NCBI GenBank assembly: GCA_905233685.1
Contig: CAJOEZ010000001.1
Coordinates: 93,569-157,568 of the forward strand
Reading direction: 5' to 3'
DNA length: 64,000 nt
DNA from: an uncultured Bacteroidales bacterium
Lineage (GTDB): Bacteria; Bacteroidota; Bacteroidia; Bacteroidales; F082
Shown here: positions 27,189-35,147 of the stretch, in pieces
Layout: each line of letters begins with the position of its first letter
Position numbering within the stretch: the stretch's first letter is position 1
The notes under the pieces: model-generated
Seen by the model: the letters and a program-made list of their open reading frames with translations, nothing else
What the model was told of the DNA's origin: nothing
Database searches by the model: none
Translations under genes and position numbers: made by a program

Positions 27189-28043
27189 ATGAAAACCATG
27201 AAAACATTAAAACCCATCCTACTCCTTTGCTTGGCACTTTGCTTCGCCACCTCCTGCAAAAAAGAGGTCGACATGACCCTCAAACAGAAAACCGTGTATG
27301 AAAACAATGACATCTCACTGTTTCATGTCGGTGACGCTTGGGAAGTCACTTTCGTCTATGATAGCCTGAAATCATACATAGAACTGGAATATTCCGCTTA
27401 TTTGGAGAATTACGTTTCGGTCTGGGATACAAACGGTTGGATAGACATTGGATTCAAGGGCAAGGTGTATCCTGAAACAGGGTCGGTTTTCAAGGCAAAA
27501 GTGCATACTTCAGAAAGAGAACATCTTTACATTAAGGTCGAAAACGCCTCTGTCATCACTATGGAAGGACTTTTCAAACTGGAAGATGGTATATCTATGG
27601 AGTTGCACGACGGTTCTGTTTGCAATGGTTTCGCAGTTACTTCCCAATTGTGTGGCATAGATTTAACCTATGGTTCTCAAATGTATGGTGTAAACTTTAA
27701 TGGAACAAATTGCTCCGTTTACGCACAGAAAGGGTCTTCCTGCAAGGGCTATTTTAATGTCGAGCAATCATTCATTGCAGATGTGGGTATTTCCTCGCAA
27801 CTGATTGTTTTTGGCGGAAACATACCCTCAGCATCCATTGAGGTTAAAGATGAAGGCACCATTAATATGGTTCAGGCCGAAGTAAAAGACATGAGCGTTT
27901 CTTTGGGTGGTGCGTCGGAGGCCATGGTGAATGTCACGGAAACCATAAGCGGGTTCCTTTTGTCGGCTTCCACCTTGTATTATAAGGGTCATCCACAAAT
28001 CGATGTCGAGTGTTCCGACGACTCTCAACTCATCCCGTTCTGA
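27189..28043 (+). CDS. Lipoprotein with DUF2807-like beta-helix (putative head-GIN adhesin type)
   Basis: A 284-residue lipoprotein with a signal peptide and lipobox ending TSC near residue 22. The body is a repetitive beta structure with short alternating units (ELHDGSVCNGFAVTSQLCG, then VYAQKGSSCKGYF), like the head-GIN/DUF2807 domain of Bacteroidota. It is AT-richer than its neighbours. It begins 3 bases after rlmH. A second possible start is ATG 27198. Function is unknown; it is likely outer-surface or periplasmic. Confidence 0.65.
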   Translation: MKTMKTLKPILLLCLALCFATSCKKEVDMTLKQKTVYENNDISLFHVGDAWEVTFVYDSLKSYIELEYSAYLENYVSVWDTNGWIDIGFKGKVYPETGSVFKAKVHTSEREHLYIKVENASVITMEGLFKLEDGISMELHDGSVCNGFAVTSQLCGIDLTYGSQMYGVNFNGTNCSVYAQKGSSCKGYFNVEQSFIADVGISSQLIVFGGNIPSASIEVKDEGTINMVQAEVKDMSVSLGGASEAMVNVTETISGFLLSASTLYYKGHPQIDVECSDDSQLIPF

Positions 28044-28104
28044 TTTTTGGCCTGATATTTGCTATTTTTCGCCCCCGTTGCGCCGAAGCAACACGAATAA
28101 TTAC

Positions 28105-28112
28105 TAATTTTG
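28105..28112 (+). promoter_or_regulatory. -7 element for the DUF4468 gene and mevalonate operon
   Basis: TAATTTTG, 19 bases before the ATG at 28132. It may also drive the mevalonate genes that follow closely. Confidence 0.5.
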
Positions 28113-28131
28113 TCACCAAATTCGATTAAAA

Positions 28132-28656
28132 ATGAAGAAAACTGCTTTGTTATTCGTCGCCATCCTGTTCGCGACCGTCACCTTTGCCCAATCCAACCTC
28201 CCGATCGACCCCAAGACGGAGAAAATCACATTCCGCAAGGTCATCAACACCGTAGGCACTGAAGATCAGGTGTATAACCGCATCTACAGCGAGTTTATGA
28301 ACAGCTATTACAAGAGTCCGTCCACCATTCTTCAACAAAACGACGGTCGCACGATGAAGGGCAAACATCAGTTCCAATTGGACAACGGCGACCCCGTGAA
28401 GTCGAAATGGCCTTGGATTACCTATCGTTTCACCATCGAGGTACGCGAGGGCCGCGTGCGCTACACCCTCACCGACTTCATGCAAAAGACCCAAAGCAAC
28501 CATCCCTGCGAGGAATGGATGAACAAGGAAGACCCTCTCTATCAGCCTATTTGGGACAGCTATTTGGATCAAATTGTCGAGTTTGGCGAAGACTGGGGCA
28601 AACAATTTGAAGAGAAACTTATACCACAACAAGTCATAGAAGAAGAGGAATGGTAA
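28132..28656 (+). CDS. Exported DUF4468 domain protein
   Basis: A 174-residue protein with a signal peptide cleaved after FAQ (residue 20). DUF4468 (TBP-like fold) features include a conserved ITYRFTIEVREGRVRYTLTD near residue 103. The family is almost restricted to Bacteroidota and has no known activity. The gene sits 6 bases upstream of HMG-CoA reductase. Confidence 0.82.
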   Translation: MKKTALLFVAILFATVTFAQSNLPIDPKTEKITFRKVINTVGTEDQVYNRIYSEFMNSYYKSPSTILQQNDGRTMKGKHQFQLDNGDPVKSKWPWITYRFTIEVREGRVRYTLTDFMQKTQSNHPCEEWMNKEDPLYQPIWDSYLDQIVEFGEDWGKQFEEKLIPQQVIEEEEW

Positions 28657-28662
28657 ACTGAA

Positions 28663-29988
28663 ATGGCTACTCGCGAACGCATAAAAAAAGGCTTTTCAAA
28701 ACTTCTCAAAGAAGAGAAGTTAAAACTGATTGCCAACTACTTCGAGAACCCAGGCGAGGTCGTCAGCCTGCTGAAAAGTTACTGGCACTCCGACTCGAAG
28801 CAGCAGCAACTTTTTGACGAGTTCAGCGAGAACACCATCACTAATTTCTTCATCCCTTACGGCATTTCGCCTAACGTGACCATCAATGGCAAGGACTACA
28901 TCGTGCCGATGGTCATCGAAGAGAGTTCAGTCGTGGCTGCTGCTTCGGCGGCGGCCAAATTCTGGGGCGAGCGCGGCGGTTTCCATGCCGAAGTCATTGA
29001 TGTGCGCAAGGTCGGACAAGTGCATTTCGGCTGGAGCGGCGACAAGGAAAAACTTTTTGAACTATTCCCCGAAATCGAGAAACGACTGTTGGCCGACACG
29101 GATGCCATGACTGAGAAAATGCGCAAACGCGGCGGCGGCATCCTCGGAATGCAACTCATCGACTACAGCGCACAAATCCCTGACTATTACCAGATTCGCG
29201 TGGAGTTCAACACGGGCGATGCGATGGGAGCCAACTTCATCAATTCTGCTTTGGAGCAGTTTGGACATAGCCTGCAAGACTTCTTCGCCGAGCAGAAAGA
29301 CCTGCCCGAAGACCTCCGCAAGGTGGAAATCATCATGACTATTTTGTCGAACAACACGCCCGATTGCCGCGTGAAGGTTTGGGTGGAATGTCCTGTCAGT
29401 CAGCTGGATGGCATCGACGAGCACCTTTCGGGTGCCGAATACGCCAAGAAATTCAAGAAGGCTGTCGACATTGCCCACATTGACACCGACCGCGCCACAA
29501 CGCATAACAAAGGCATCTATAACGGTATTGATGCGGTTGTCCTTGCCACGGGCAACGACTTCCGCGCCGTGGAGGCCGCAGGACACACTTTCGCCTCACG
29601 CAATGGACATTACGAAAGCCTTTCCTCAGCCACAATTGACAACGGCATCTTCCACTTCGAGCTGGAGGTGCCAATGGCTTTGGGCACCGTCGGCGGACTC
29701 ACGAGTTTGCACCCGCTCGCCAAGAAAACCCTTGAACTTTTGGGCAATCCCACCGCCCCCGAACTGATGATGATTGCGGCCACAATGGGCTTAGCCAACA
29801 ATTTCTCTGCCGTGCGCTCCCTGACCACCAAAGGCATTCAGGCCGGGCACATGAAGATGCATTTGAACAATATCCTTAACCAGTTGAATGCCAGTGACGA
29901 AGACAAGAAAAAGGCGCGGGAGTATTTCAAGGACAAGACCGTGTCGTATGCGGCGGTGGAACAATTCTTAGACTCCTTGAAAAAATGA
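28663..29988 (+). CDS. mvaA: Hydroxymethylglutaryl-CoA reductase, class II
   Basis: A 441-residue enzyme making mevalonate from HMG-CoA. Class II features: PMVIEESSVVAAASAAAKFW near residue 82 with the catalytic Glu, RGGGILGMQL near 156, the HNKGIYNGIDAVVLATGND block near 285 with catalytic Lys and Asp, and a late HMKMHLNNI that contributes the catalytic His region. It is the first gene of a four-gene mevalonate operon and overlaps the next gene by 4 bases. Bacteroides and Porphyromonas use the non-mevalonate route, so this is informative about lineage. Confidence 0.95.
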   Translation: MATRERIKKGFSKLLKEEKLKLIANYFENPGEVVSLLKSYWHSDSKQQQLFDEFSENTITNFFIPYGISPNVTINGKDYIVPMVIEESSVVAAASAAAKFWGERGGFHAEVIDVRKVGQVHFGWSGDKEKLFELFPEIEKRLLADTDAMTEKMRKRGGGILGMQLIDYSAQIPDYYQIRVEFNTGDAMGANFINSALEQFGHSLQDFFAEQKDLPEDLRKVEIIMTILSNNTPDCRVKVWVECPVSQLDGIDEHLSGAEYAKKFKKAVDIAHIDTDRATTHNKGIYNGIDAVVLATGNDFRAVEAAGHTFASRNGHYESLSSATIDNGIFHFELEVPMALGTVGGLTSLHPLAKKTLELLGNPTAPELMMIAATMGLANNFSAVRSLTTKGIQAGHMKMHLNNILNQLNASDEDKKKAREYFKDKTVSYAAVEQFLDSLKK

Positions 29989-30968
29989 GCCGATATTCTT
30001 CCCACGGAAAATTTCTTTTGACGGGTGAATACCTCGTATTGAAAGGTGCTTTGGCCTTGGCTTTGCCGCTGAAATTGGGACAAAGCCTTGAAATAAAGCA
30101 ACTTGAAACCAACAACAATCAACTCTATTGGGAAGCATGGCGACCTGAAGGGAAATGGTTTTCCGTGACCTTGAACCGCGAAAACTTAGTAAATTTCTCC
30201 ACCGATGACCCTGACAAGGCCAATCGGCTGAGCCAAATCCTTTTGGCCATTAAGCAGCTGAATCCCAAGGCTTTTGAAGGGAATGACTTAGATTTTTCCA
30301 CACGCCTCGACTTTGACCCGAACTGGGGCTTAGGCAGCAGTTCCACGCTGATTGCCAACCTCGCGCGATGGGCAAACGTGAATCCTTACAAGCTGTTGAA
30401 ACTGACCTTTGGAGGCTCGGGCTACGACATCGCCTGCGCCACTGCGGAGCAACCGATTTATTATCAACTTGTTAATAATAGGTCGGCCCTTCGACAAGCT
30501 CAGGGACCTCAGCCAATGAAGGTCGTTGAGCCTGTCGAAACGCCGACACCTATGGTTGAACCTGCTGATTTCGACCCATCCTTCACCGAGCACCTGTTTT
30601 TCGTCTATCAAGGGCAAAAGCAAAGTTCGTCCAAGGAAATCAAGGCATTTTTGGAAAAGGCGAATCCCGCTGATTTACAAAAAGATATAGAAGCCGTTTC
30701 TGACATCAGCCGTTCCATACCGAAGTGCCAAAACTTGGACGAATTTGGTCTGCTCATGCAATGCCACGAGCGCATCATCGCCCGCTGCATCGGGCAAGAA
30801 CCCGTGCAAAAGCGTTTCCCCGACTTTGAAGGTGTGCTGAAATCCTTGGGCGCTTGGGGCGGCGATTTCATTTTGGCCGCTACGGAATGGAATGAAAATC
30901 AAGCGAAAGATTATTTCAAGAAAAAGGGATTGGGAGTGGTTTTCAGTTATCAGGATATGGTGATATAA
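29985..30968 (+). CDS. GYDIA-family GHMP kinase (candidate phosphomevalonate kinase)
   Basis: A 327-residue GHMP kinase: N-terminal SSHGKFLLTGEYLVLKGA, the ATP loop LGSSSTLIANLARW near residue 110, and the family-naming GGSGYDIACA near 144. The C-terminal GHMP region has GAWGGDFILAA near 289. It sits between HMG-CoA reductase and diphosphomevalonate decarboxylase, where phosphomevalonate kinase is the missing step. This is inference from context; no activity is shown here. Residues about 166-189 are an in-frame palindromic-repeat insertion ([10 protein letters not shown], then VEPVETP). Confidence 0.85.
   Translation: MSRYSSHGKFLLTGEYLVLKGALALALPLKLGQSLEIKQLETNNNQLYWEAWRPEGKWFSVTLNRENLVNFSTDDPDKANRLSQILLAIKQLNPKAFEGNDLDFSTRLDFDPNWGLGSSSTLIANLARWANVNPYKLLKLTFGGSGYDIACATAEQPIYYQLVNNRSALRQAQGPQPMKVVEPVETPTPMVEPADFDPSFTEHLFFVYQGQKQSSSKEIKAFLEKANPADLQKDIEAVSDISRSIPKCQNLDEFGLLMQCHERIIARCIGQEPVQKRFPDFEGVLKSLGAWGGDFILAATEWNENQAKDYFKKKGLGVVFSYQDMVI
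30481..30550. repeat. Palindromic repeat family 1, full inverted pair inside GYDIA kinase gene
   Basis: TTCGACAAGCTCA at 30490-30502 pairs with TGAGCCTGTCGAA at 30527-30539, within outer arms GGTCGGC and GCCGAC. The reading frame passes straight through and encodes about 24 residues. Confidence 0.88.
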
Positions 30969-31007
30969 AAGAGTTTACTTATCTTCGCAGCCTGAAACAA
31001 GCAAAAT

Positions 31008-32111
31008 ATGGAAAACAAATGGTCAAACGAAGCCTTCAAAGGCGAAGTGCCAAGCGGCTTTCAGGGCAAGGTGGGTTGGACCAGCCCGTCGAACATTGCC
31101 TTGGTGAAATATTGGGGCAAGAAAGGGAAGCAAATCCCTCAGAATCCGTCGATTAGTTTTACTTTGTCGGAATGTCGCTCCGAGACTCTCGTGACTTTTG
31201 AGAAAGCCGACCGATTCAGTTTCAGGTTTTTCTTTGAAGGTCAGGAAAACCCCGCTTTTGGCGCGAAAATCGAGAAGTTTCTGCTTGATTATCAGGCGTT
31301 TTTTCCATTCATCAACCAACTGAATCTGAAAGTCGAGAGCCGTAATACTTTCCCTCATTCTTCGGGCATTGCTTCTTCGGCTTCTTCGATGAGCGCGTTT
31401 GTGATGTGTTTGATGGAGATGGAAAGTTTATTGGTCGGCCCTTCGGCCCTTCGACAAGCTCAGGGACCTACAGGGACCTTAGATTTATGCAAAGCCTCTT
31501 ACTTTTCTCGTCTGGCCTCGGGCAGCGCGGCTCGGTCGGTGTTTCCGAAAATGGCACTTTGGGGCGCAACGCCTTATTATAAAGGCAGTTCCGACGAATA
31601 TGCCGTTTCGTTGGCCGATGACATCCATCCCATTTTCAAGACTTATCATGACAGTATTTTGATTGTCAGCGGCGAGACCAAATCCGTTTCGAGTCGCGCC
31701 GGTCACGCCTTGATGGAAGGAAACCCTTACGCCCCAGCGCGTTATGCACAGGCAAACGAGAATATCAAGAACTTGCTTGCGGCTTTGAAGTGGGGTGATT
31801 TGGACACCTTTATTAATATCACCGAGTCAGAAGCCCTGCAACTCCACGCCCTGATGATGTGCTCCAATCCGTCATTTATCCTGATGAAACCCAACACTTT
31901 GCGCATCATCGAGAAAGTCAGGACTTTCCGAAACGAAGCCCAAATCCCTCTCTGTTTCACTTTAGATGCCGGACCGAATGTGCATCTGCTTTATCCTGAA
32001 AATGAGGCCGAAAAAGTGGAAGGCTTTATTAAGGGTGAATTGGTAACTTATTGTAATCAAGACCGTTGGATTGCCGACCATGTTGGCGACGGACCGCAAA
32101 AACTGCTGTGA
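31008..32111 (+). CDS. mvaD: Diphosphomevalonate decarboxylase
   Basis: A 367-residue GHMP-fold enzyme that makes isopentenyl diphosphate from mevalonate diphosphate with ATP. Motifs: SNIALVKYWGKKG near residue 26, SSGIASSASSMSAFVMCL near 119, SRLASGSAARSVFP near 166, and the late DAGPNVHLLY. Residues about 142-157 ([15 protein letters not shown]) come from a palindromic repeat placed between conserved motifs. Its stop overlaps the start of mevalonate kinase. Confidence 0.95.
   Translation: MENKWSNEAFKGEVPSGFQGKVGWTSPSNIALVKYWGKKGKQIPQNPSISFTLSECRSETLVTFEKADRFSFRFFFEGQENPAFGAKIEKFLLDYQAFFPFINQLNLKVESRNTFPHSSGIASSASSMSAFVMCLMEMESLLVGPSALRQAQGPTGTLDLCKASYFSRLASGSAARSVFPKMALWGATPYYKGSSDEYAVSLADDIHPIFKTYHDSILIVSGETKSVSSRAGHALMEGNPYAPARYAQANENIKNLLAALKWGDLDTFINITESEALQLHALMMCSNPSFILMKPNTLRIIEKVRTFRNEAQIPLCFTLDAGPNVHLLYPENEAEKVEGFIKGELVTYCNQDRWIADHVGDGPQKLL
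31433..31479. repeat. Palindromic repeat family 1, in frame inside mvaD
   Basis: GGTCGGCCCTTC, GGCCCTTCGACAAGCTCAGG and GACCTACAGGGACCT are adjacent: one core element with a short duplication at each end. It encodes the same SALRQAQGP peptide as in the ABC ATPase and GYDIA kinase. Confidence 0.88.
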
Positions 32112-33043
32112 TGAGAGACCGGTATTATAGCAAAGTCATCCTTTTCGGCGAGTATTCGATGATTTTCGACAGTACCGCCTTGATGGTGCCACTGAAGCAA
32201 TTTTCGGCACAATGGCGTTTTGCCTCGCATTCGGATTTCAGCGACAGTGCGGCTTCCAACGCCAGTTTGAAACGCTTCGCGGATTATCTCTCCACTTTGG
32301 AAAGCACAAAGGAAATTATTGACATTCAGCGACTTGAACACGATTTGAACCTCGGTTTGTTCCTGTCGTCGGATGTGCCTTCGGGCTATGGTTTGGGCAG
32401 TTCGGGAACGCTTGTTGCCGCAGTTTATGATGGTTACGCCAAACAGAAAACCCAGGATTTGATGCAATTGAAATCGTTGTTCGGCCAAATGGAAAGTTAC
32501 TTCCACGGTAGCAGCTCCGGCATCGACCCGCTGCAATGCTATGTGGGCAAGCCGTTCAAAATCACGCCTGAAAGGGTGGAGTTGCTTGATGAAGGTTTCC
32601 TGAACAAAGACATCCATATTTGCCTGATTGACACGAAAATAAAGAGCAACACCAAGCCTTTGGTAAACCATTTCAAGGCGCAACGCGAGAATCCTGAGTT
32701 TTTGAACCGCTTCCAAACAACGTATTTGCCTCATGTGAAGTCGTGCATCAACACGATAATTGAGGGTGATAAAGATTTGTTTTTCAATTCGTTGAAGCAA
32801 CTCACCAAAGGCCAACTGGAGTTCCTTCGTCCGATGATAACCGACAACACCTTGGACTTATTCACGGCGGATTTTGACTTCAATTTCGGCGTAAAAATCT
32901 CAGGCTCAGGCGGTGGCGGCTATGTGTTGGGCTTCACGGACGATGTTCAGAAAGCCACAGATTTGCTCAGCCTCTCATGTCATTCCAAGGCCGCAGGCCG
33001 TATGGAATCTATGAGAGGCGAATTTGATGTTATTTGGCTGTAA
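32111..33043 (+). CDS. mvk: Mevalonate kinase
   Basis: A 310-residue GHMP kinase: VILFGEYSMIFDSTALMVPL at the N terminus, PSGYGLGSSGTLVAA near 91 (ATP loop), HGSSSGIDPLQCYVG near 137, and KISGSGGGGYVLGF near 263. It phosphorylates mevalonate. The start at ATG 32111 overlaps the mvaD stop (TGATG). A 48-bp palindrome at 32971-33018 adds exactly 16 codons (about residues 287-303) close to the C terminus. Confidence 0.9.
   Translation: MRDRYYSKVILFGEYSMIFDSTALMVPLKQFSAQWRFASHSDFSDSAASNASLKRFADYLSTLESTKEIIDIQRLEHDLNLGLFLSSDVPSGYGLGSSGTLVAAVYDGYAKQKTQDLMQLKSLFGQMESYFHGSSSGIDPLQCYVGKPFKITPERVELLDEGFLNKDIHICLIDTKIKSNTKPLVNHFKAQRENPEFLNRFQTTYLPHVKSCINTIIEGDKDLFFNSLKQLTKGQLEFLRPMITDNTLDLFTADFDFNFGVKISGSGGGGYVLGFTDDVQKATDLLSLSCHSKAAGRMESMRGEFDVIWL
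32971..33018. repeat. 48-bp palindrome inserted in frame near the 3' end of mevalonate kinase
   Basis: Arms CCTCTCAT and ATGAGAGG, then ATTCCA and TGGAAT, around an inner GGCC GCA GGCC. Length is 48 bases, a multiple of three. It is a different family from family 1. Confidence 0.88.
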
Positions 33044-33048
33044 ATTTT

Positions 33049-33056
33049 TATCTTTG
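33049..33056 (+). promoter_or_regulatory. -7 element for gtrA-thpR
   Basis: TATCTTTG ends only 8 bases before the ATG at 33065, so the transcript would have little or no leader. Confidence 0.5.
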
Positions 33057-33064
33057 CAGCCCGA

Positions 33065-33586
33065 ATGTCAGCCCTGAAAAACATAGAACGTTGGATTGAA
33101 CGCACCCTGACCTCGGTCATCGACTTCTTTTATCCGCCTTTCAGCAAGGTAATGAGCCTTGAGTTGTTCCGTTACGCGGCTTGCGGTGGCTTGAACCTTG
33201 CTTTGGAGTGGGTGCTGTACTATGTTTTCTACCACTATGTGTTTCACGCTCAGGTGGTTGACCTCGGTTTCATCGCCTTCACGCCCCACATTGCAGCTTT
33301 TATTTTCAAGTTTCCCATCACTTTCTTGACGGGATTTTGGATGGCACGACACATTAGTTTTTCAGGCTCCACATTGCGCGGTAGAACACAGATTACCAGA
33401 TACTTATTAGTTACCATAGTAAACTTTCTCATCAACTATTTCGGTCTGAAGCTCTTCGTCGAGGTGTTCCATTGGTGGCCGACCATCGCCTATGTGGTCA
33501 TTTCCATCATCTGCGTGACATTCAGCTACTTGAGCAACAAATTCTATTCGTTCAAAAAGGAAAAGAAAGCAAACAAAGCATCATGA
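33065..33586 (+). CDS. GtrA-family membrane protein
   Basis: A 173-residue protein with four membrane helices. It has LFRYAACGGLNLALEWVLYY near residue 36, the first-helix motif of the family, and a last helix ending with YLSNKFYSFKKEKK. GtrA proteins are thought to help flip polyprenyl-linked sugars for cell-surface glycosylation. It lies next to the isoprenoid genes, a plausible but unproved link. The next gene overlaps its stop codon (ATGA). Confidence 0.85.
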   Translation: MSALKNIERWIERTLTSVIDFFYPPFSKVMSLELFRYAACGGLNLALEWVLYYVFYHYVFHAQVVDLGFIAFTPHIAAFIFKFPITFLTGFWMARHISFSGSTLRGRTQITRYLLVTIVNFLINYFGLKLFVEVFHWWPTIAYVVISIICVTFSYLSNKFYSFKKEKKANKAS

Positions 33587-34152
33587 ATACAAAACGCACT
33601 TTTTTAGCCATCCATATTCCAACAGGCACGGAATACCCTGCCTTGGTCGAAAAACTGAAGAAAAACCTGCCGCACGAGAAATACATCAACTACTGCCGAC
33701 CTGAAAACATCCATCTGACATTGAAGTTCTTGGGCAGCACGCCCGTTGAGGATATTCCAACCATCATCGAGGCCTGCCAAAAGGTGGCCAAGCGGCACCA
33801 GCCTTTCACGATGGACTTCGACCGCACGGGGCTTTTCGGCAGCAACCGCGTGCCGCGCGTGCTTTGGCTCGGCATGAACGACCAGCCCAAGGCCTTGTTC
33901 GACTTGGAGAACGATCTCTTGGACGCTTTCGATGACTTGGGTTATCTCCGCGACCGGCAAAACTTCGTGCCGCACCTCACCGTTTGCCGCATCAAGTCGT
34001 TAGTTGACAAGCAGTTCTTTATGCAGATTTACAACTCGATAGAGCAAAAAATCTACCTTCACGCCGATGTGAAGGAGCTGGTGTATTACCAAAGCATCTT
34101 ACAACCCACTGGGCCGATTTATAAAGTTTTGAAAAAGATTCCTTTGATATAA
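33583..34152 (+). CDS. thpR: RNA 2',3'-cyclic phosphodiesterase (2'-5' RNA ligase family)
   Basis: A 189-residue 2H phosphoesterase with two H-x-T-x motifs, HLTLKFLG near residue 43 and HLTVCRIK near 131. It opens 2',3'-cyclic phosphates on RNA; in vitro it can make 2'-5' links. The start at 33583 overlaps the gtrA stop codon, and the upstream frame from 33472 lies inside gtrA and is rejected. Confidence 0.92.
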   Translation: MNTKRTFLAIHIPTGTEYPALVEKLKKNLPHEKYINYCRPENIHLTLKFLGSTPVEDIPTIIEACQKVAKRHQPFTMDFDRTGLFGSNRVPRVLWLGMNDQPKALFDLENDLLDAFDDLGYLRDRQNFVPHLTVCRIKSLVDKQFFMQIYNSIEQKIYLHADVKELVYYQSILQPTGPIYKVLKKIPLI

Positions 34153-34165
34153 GGTTTTTATTCCG

Positions 34166-34173
34166 TACTTTTG
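34166..34173 (+). promoter_or_regulatory. -7 element for ptb-buk
   Basis: TACTTTTG, about 52 bases before the ATG at 34226. Confidence 0.5.
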
Positions 34174-34225
34174 CAAAATCTTGGAAATTTTGAATCTTAA
34201 TTTTTAAATCATTAAATATAGAATT

Positions 34226-35128
34226 ATGGAAATCAGAAAATTAGAACAAATGTTCGAGGTTTTGCGCAGCAAACCGAAAAAACGCCTCGTGGCCGCTTAC
34301 GCCAACGACGACCACACCATTTGTGCGGTGAACGCCGCCGTCAAGGAAGGTCTCATTGACGCCACCCTCATGGGTGACGAGAAAGTGATTGCCGAAGTGT
34401 GCAAGGCCGAAGGCATCGACATGGCCAACTTCCGCATCATCCACGAACCCGAAGACGTGAAAGCCGCTGCCAAGGCCTGCGACCTCATCAACGCCGGCGA
34501 AGCCGACATCTTGATGAAGGGCCTGCTGCCCACCGACAAGTACATGCGCGCCATCCTCAACAAGGAACGCGGCCTCTGCCCGCCCAACGTGACGCTGGCC
34601 CATGTCGCCGTCATCGAGAACCCCAATTACCACAAGCTGATGGTGGCCTCCGACTGCGCCATCATCCCGCTGCCCGACATCAAGCAGAAGCAAACCCTGC
34701 TGAAGTATGTCACTACCGTGGCTAAGGCGTTGGGTGTCAGCTGCCCGAAGGTCGCCTTGGTGACGGCCACCGAGCAGATGAGCGCTGGCATTCCCGCTTG
34801 CGTCGATGCCGCCATCATCGCCAAAATGGCCGAGCGTGGCCAAATCAAGGGCTGCATGGTGGAAGGCCCGATTAGCCTCGACCTCGCCTTGGATGCCGAA
34901 ACCGCTGCCATCAAGGGCATGAAGAATCCCGTGGCTGGCGATGCCGACTGCCTCGTGTTCCCCAACTTGGAGAGTTCCAACGTGTTCTACAAGTGCTGCA
35001 CCAAGTTCGACAAGAGCGAAGTGGGCGCCATGCTGATGGGTGCCAAGGTGCCTTGCGTGCTCAGCTCGCGCGGCGACACAGCCAAGACCAAGCTCTATTC
35101 CATCGCACTTGCCGCAATGCTGGCGTAA
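34226..35128 (+). CDS. ptb: Phosphate butyryltransferase
   Basis: A 300-residue member of the phosphate acetyl/butyryl transferase family: AGEADILMKGLLPTDKYMRA near residue 92, VTLAHVAVIENP near 122, and the late VEGPISLDLALD near 213. It converts acyl-CoA and phosphate to acyl phosphate and CoA. The length and the adjacent butyrate kinase favour Ptb over Pta. The substrate could be butyryl, isobutyryl or another branched acyl. Confidence 0.92.
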   Translation: MEIRKLEQMFEVLRSKPKKRLVAAYANDDHTICAVNAAVKEGLIDATLMGDEKVIAEVCKAEGIDMANFRIIHEPEDVKAAAKACDLINAGEADILMKGLLPTDKYMRAILNKERGLCPPNVTLAHVAVIENPNYHKLMVASDCAIIPLPDIKQKQTLLKYVTTVAKALGVSCPKVALVTATEQMSAGIPACVDAAIIAKMAERGQIKGCMVEGPISLDLALDAETAAIKGMKNPVAGDADCLVFPNLESSNVFYKCCTKFDKSEVGAMLMGAKVPCVLSSRGDTAKTKLYSIALAAMLA

Positions 35129-35147
35129 ACAACAAAAACATAACATT

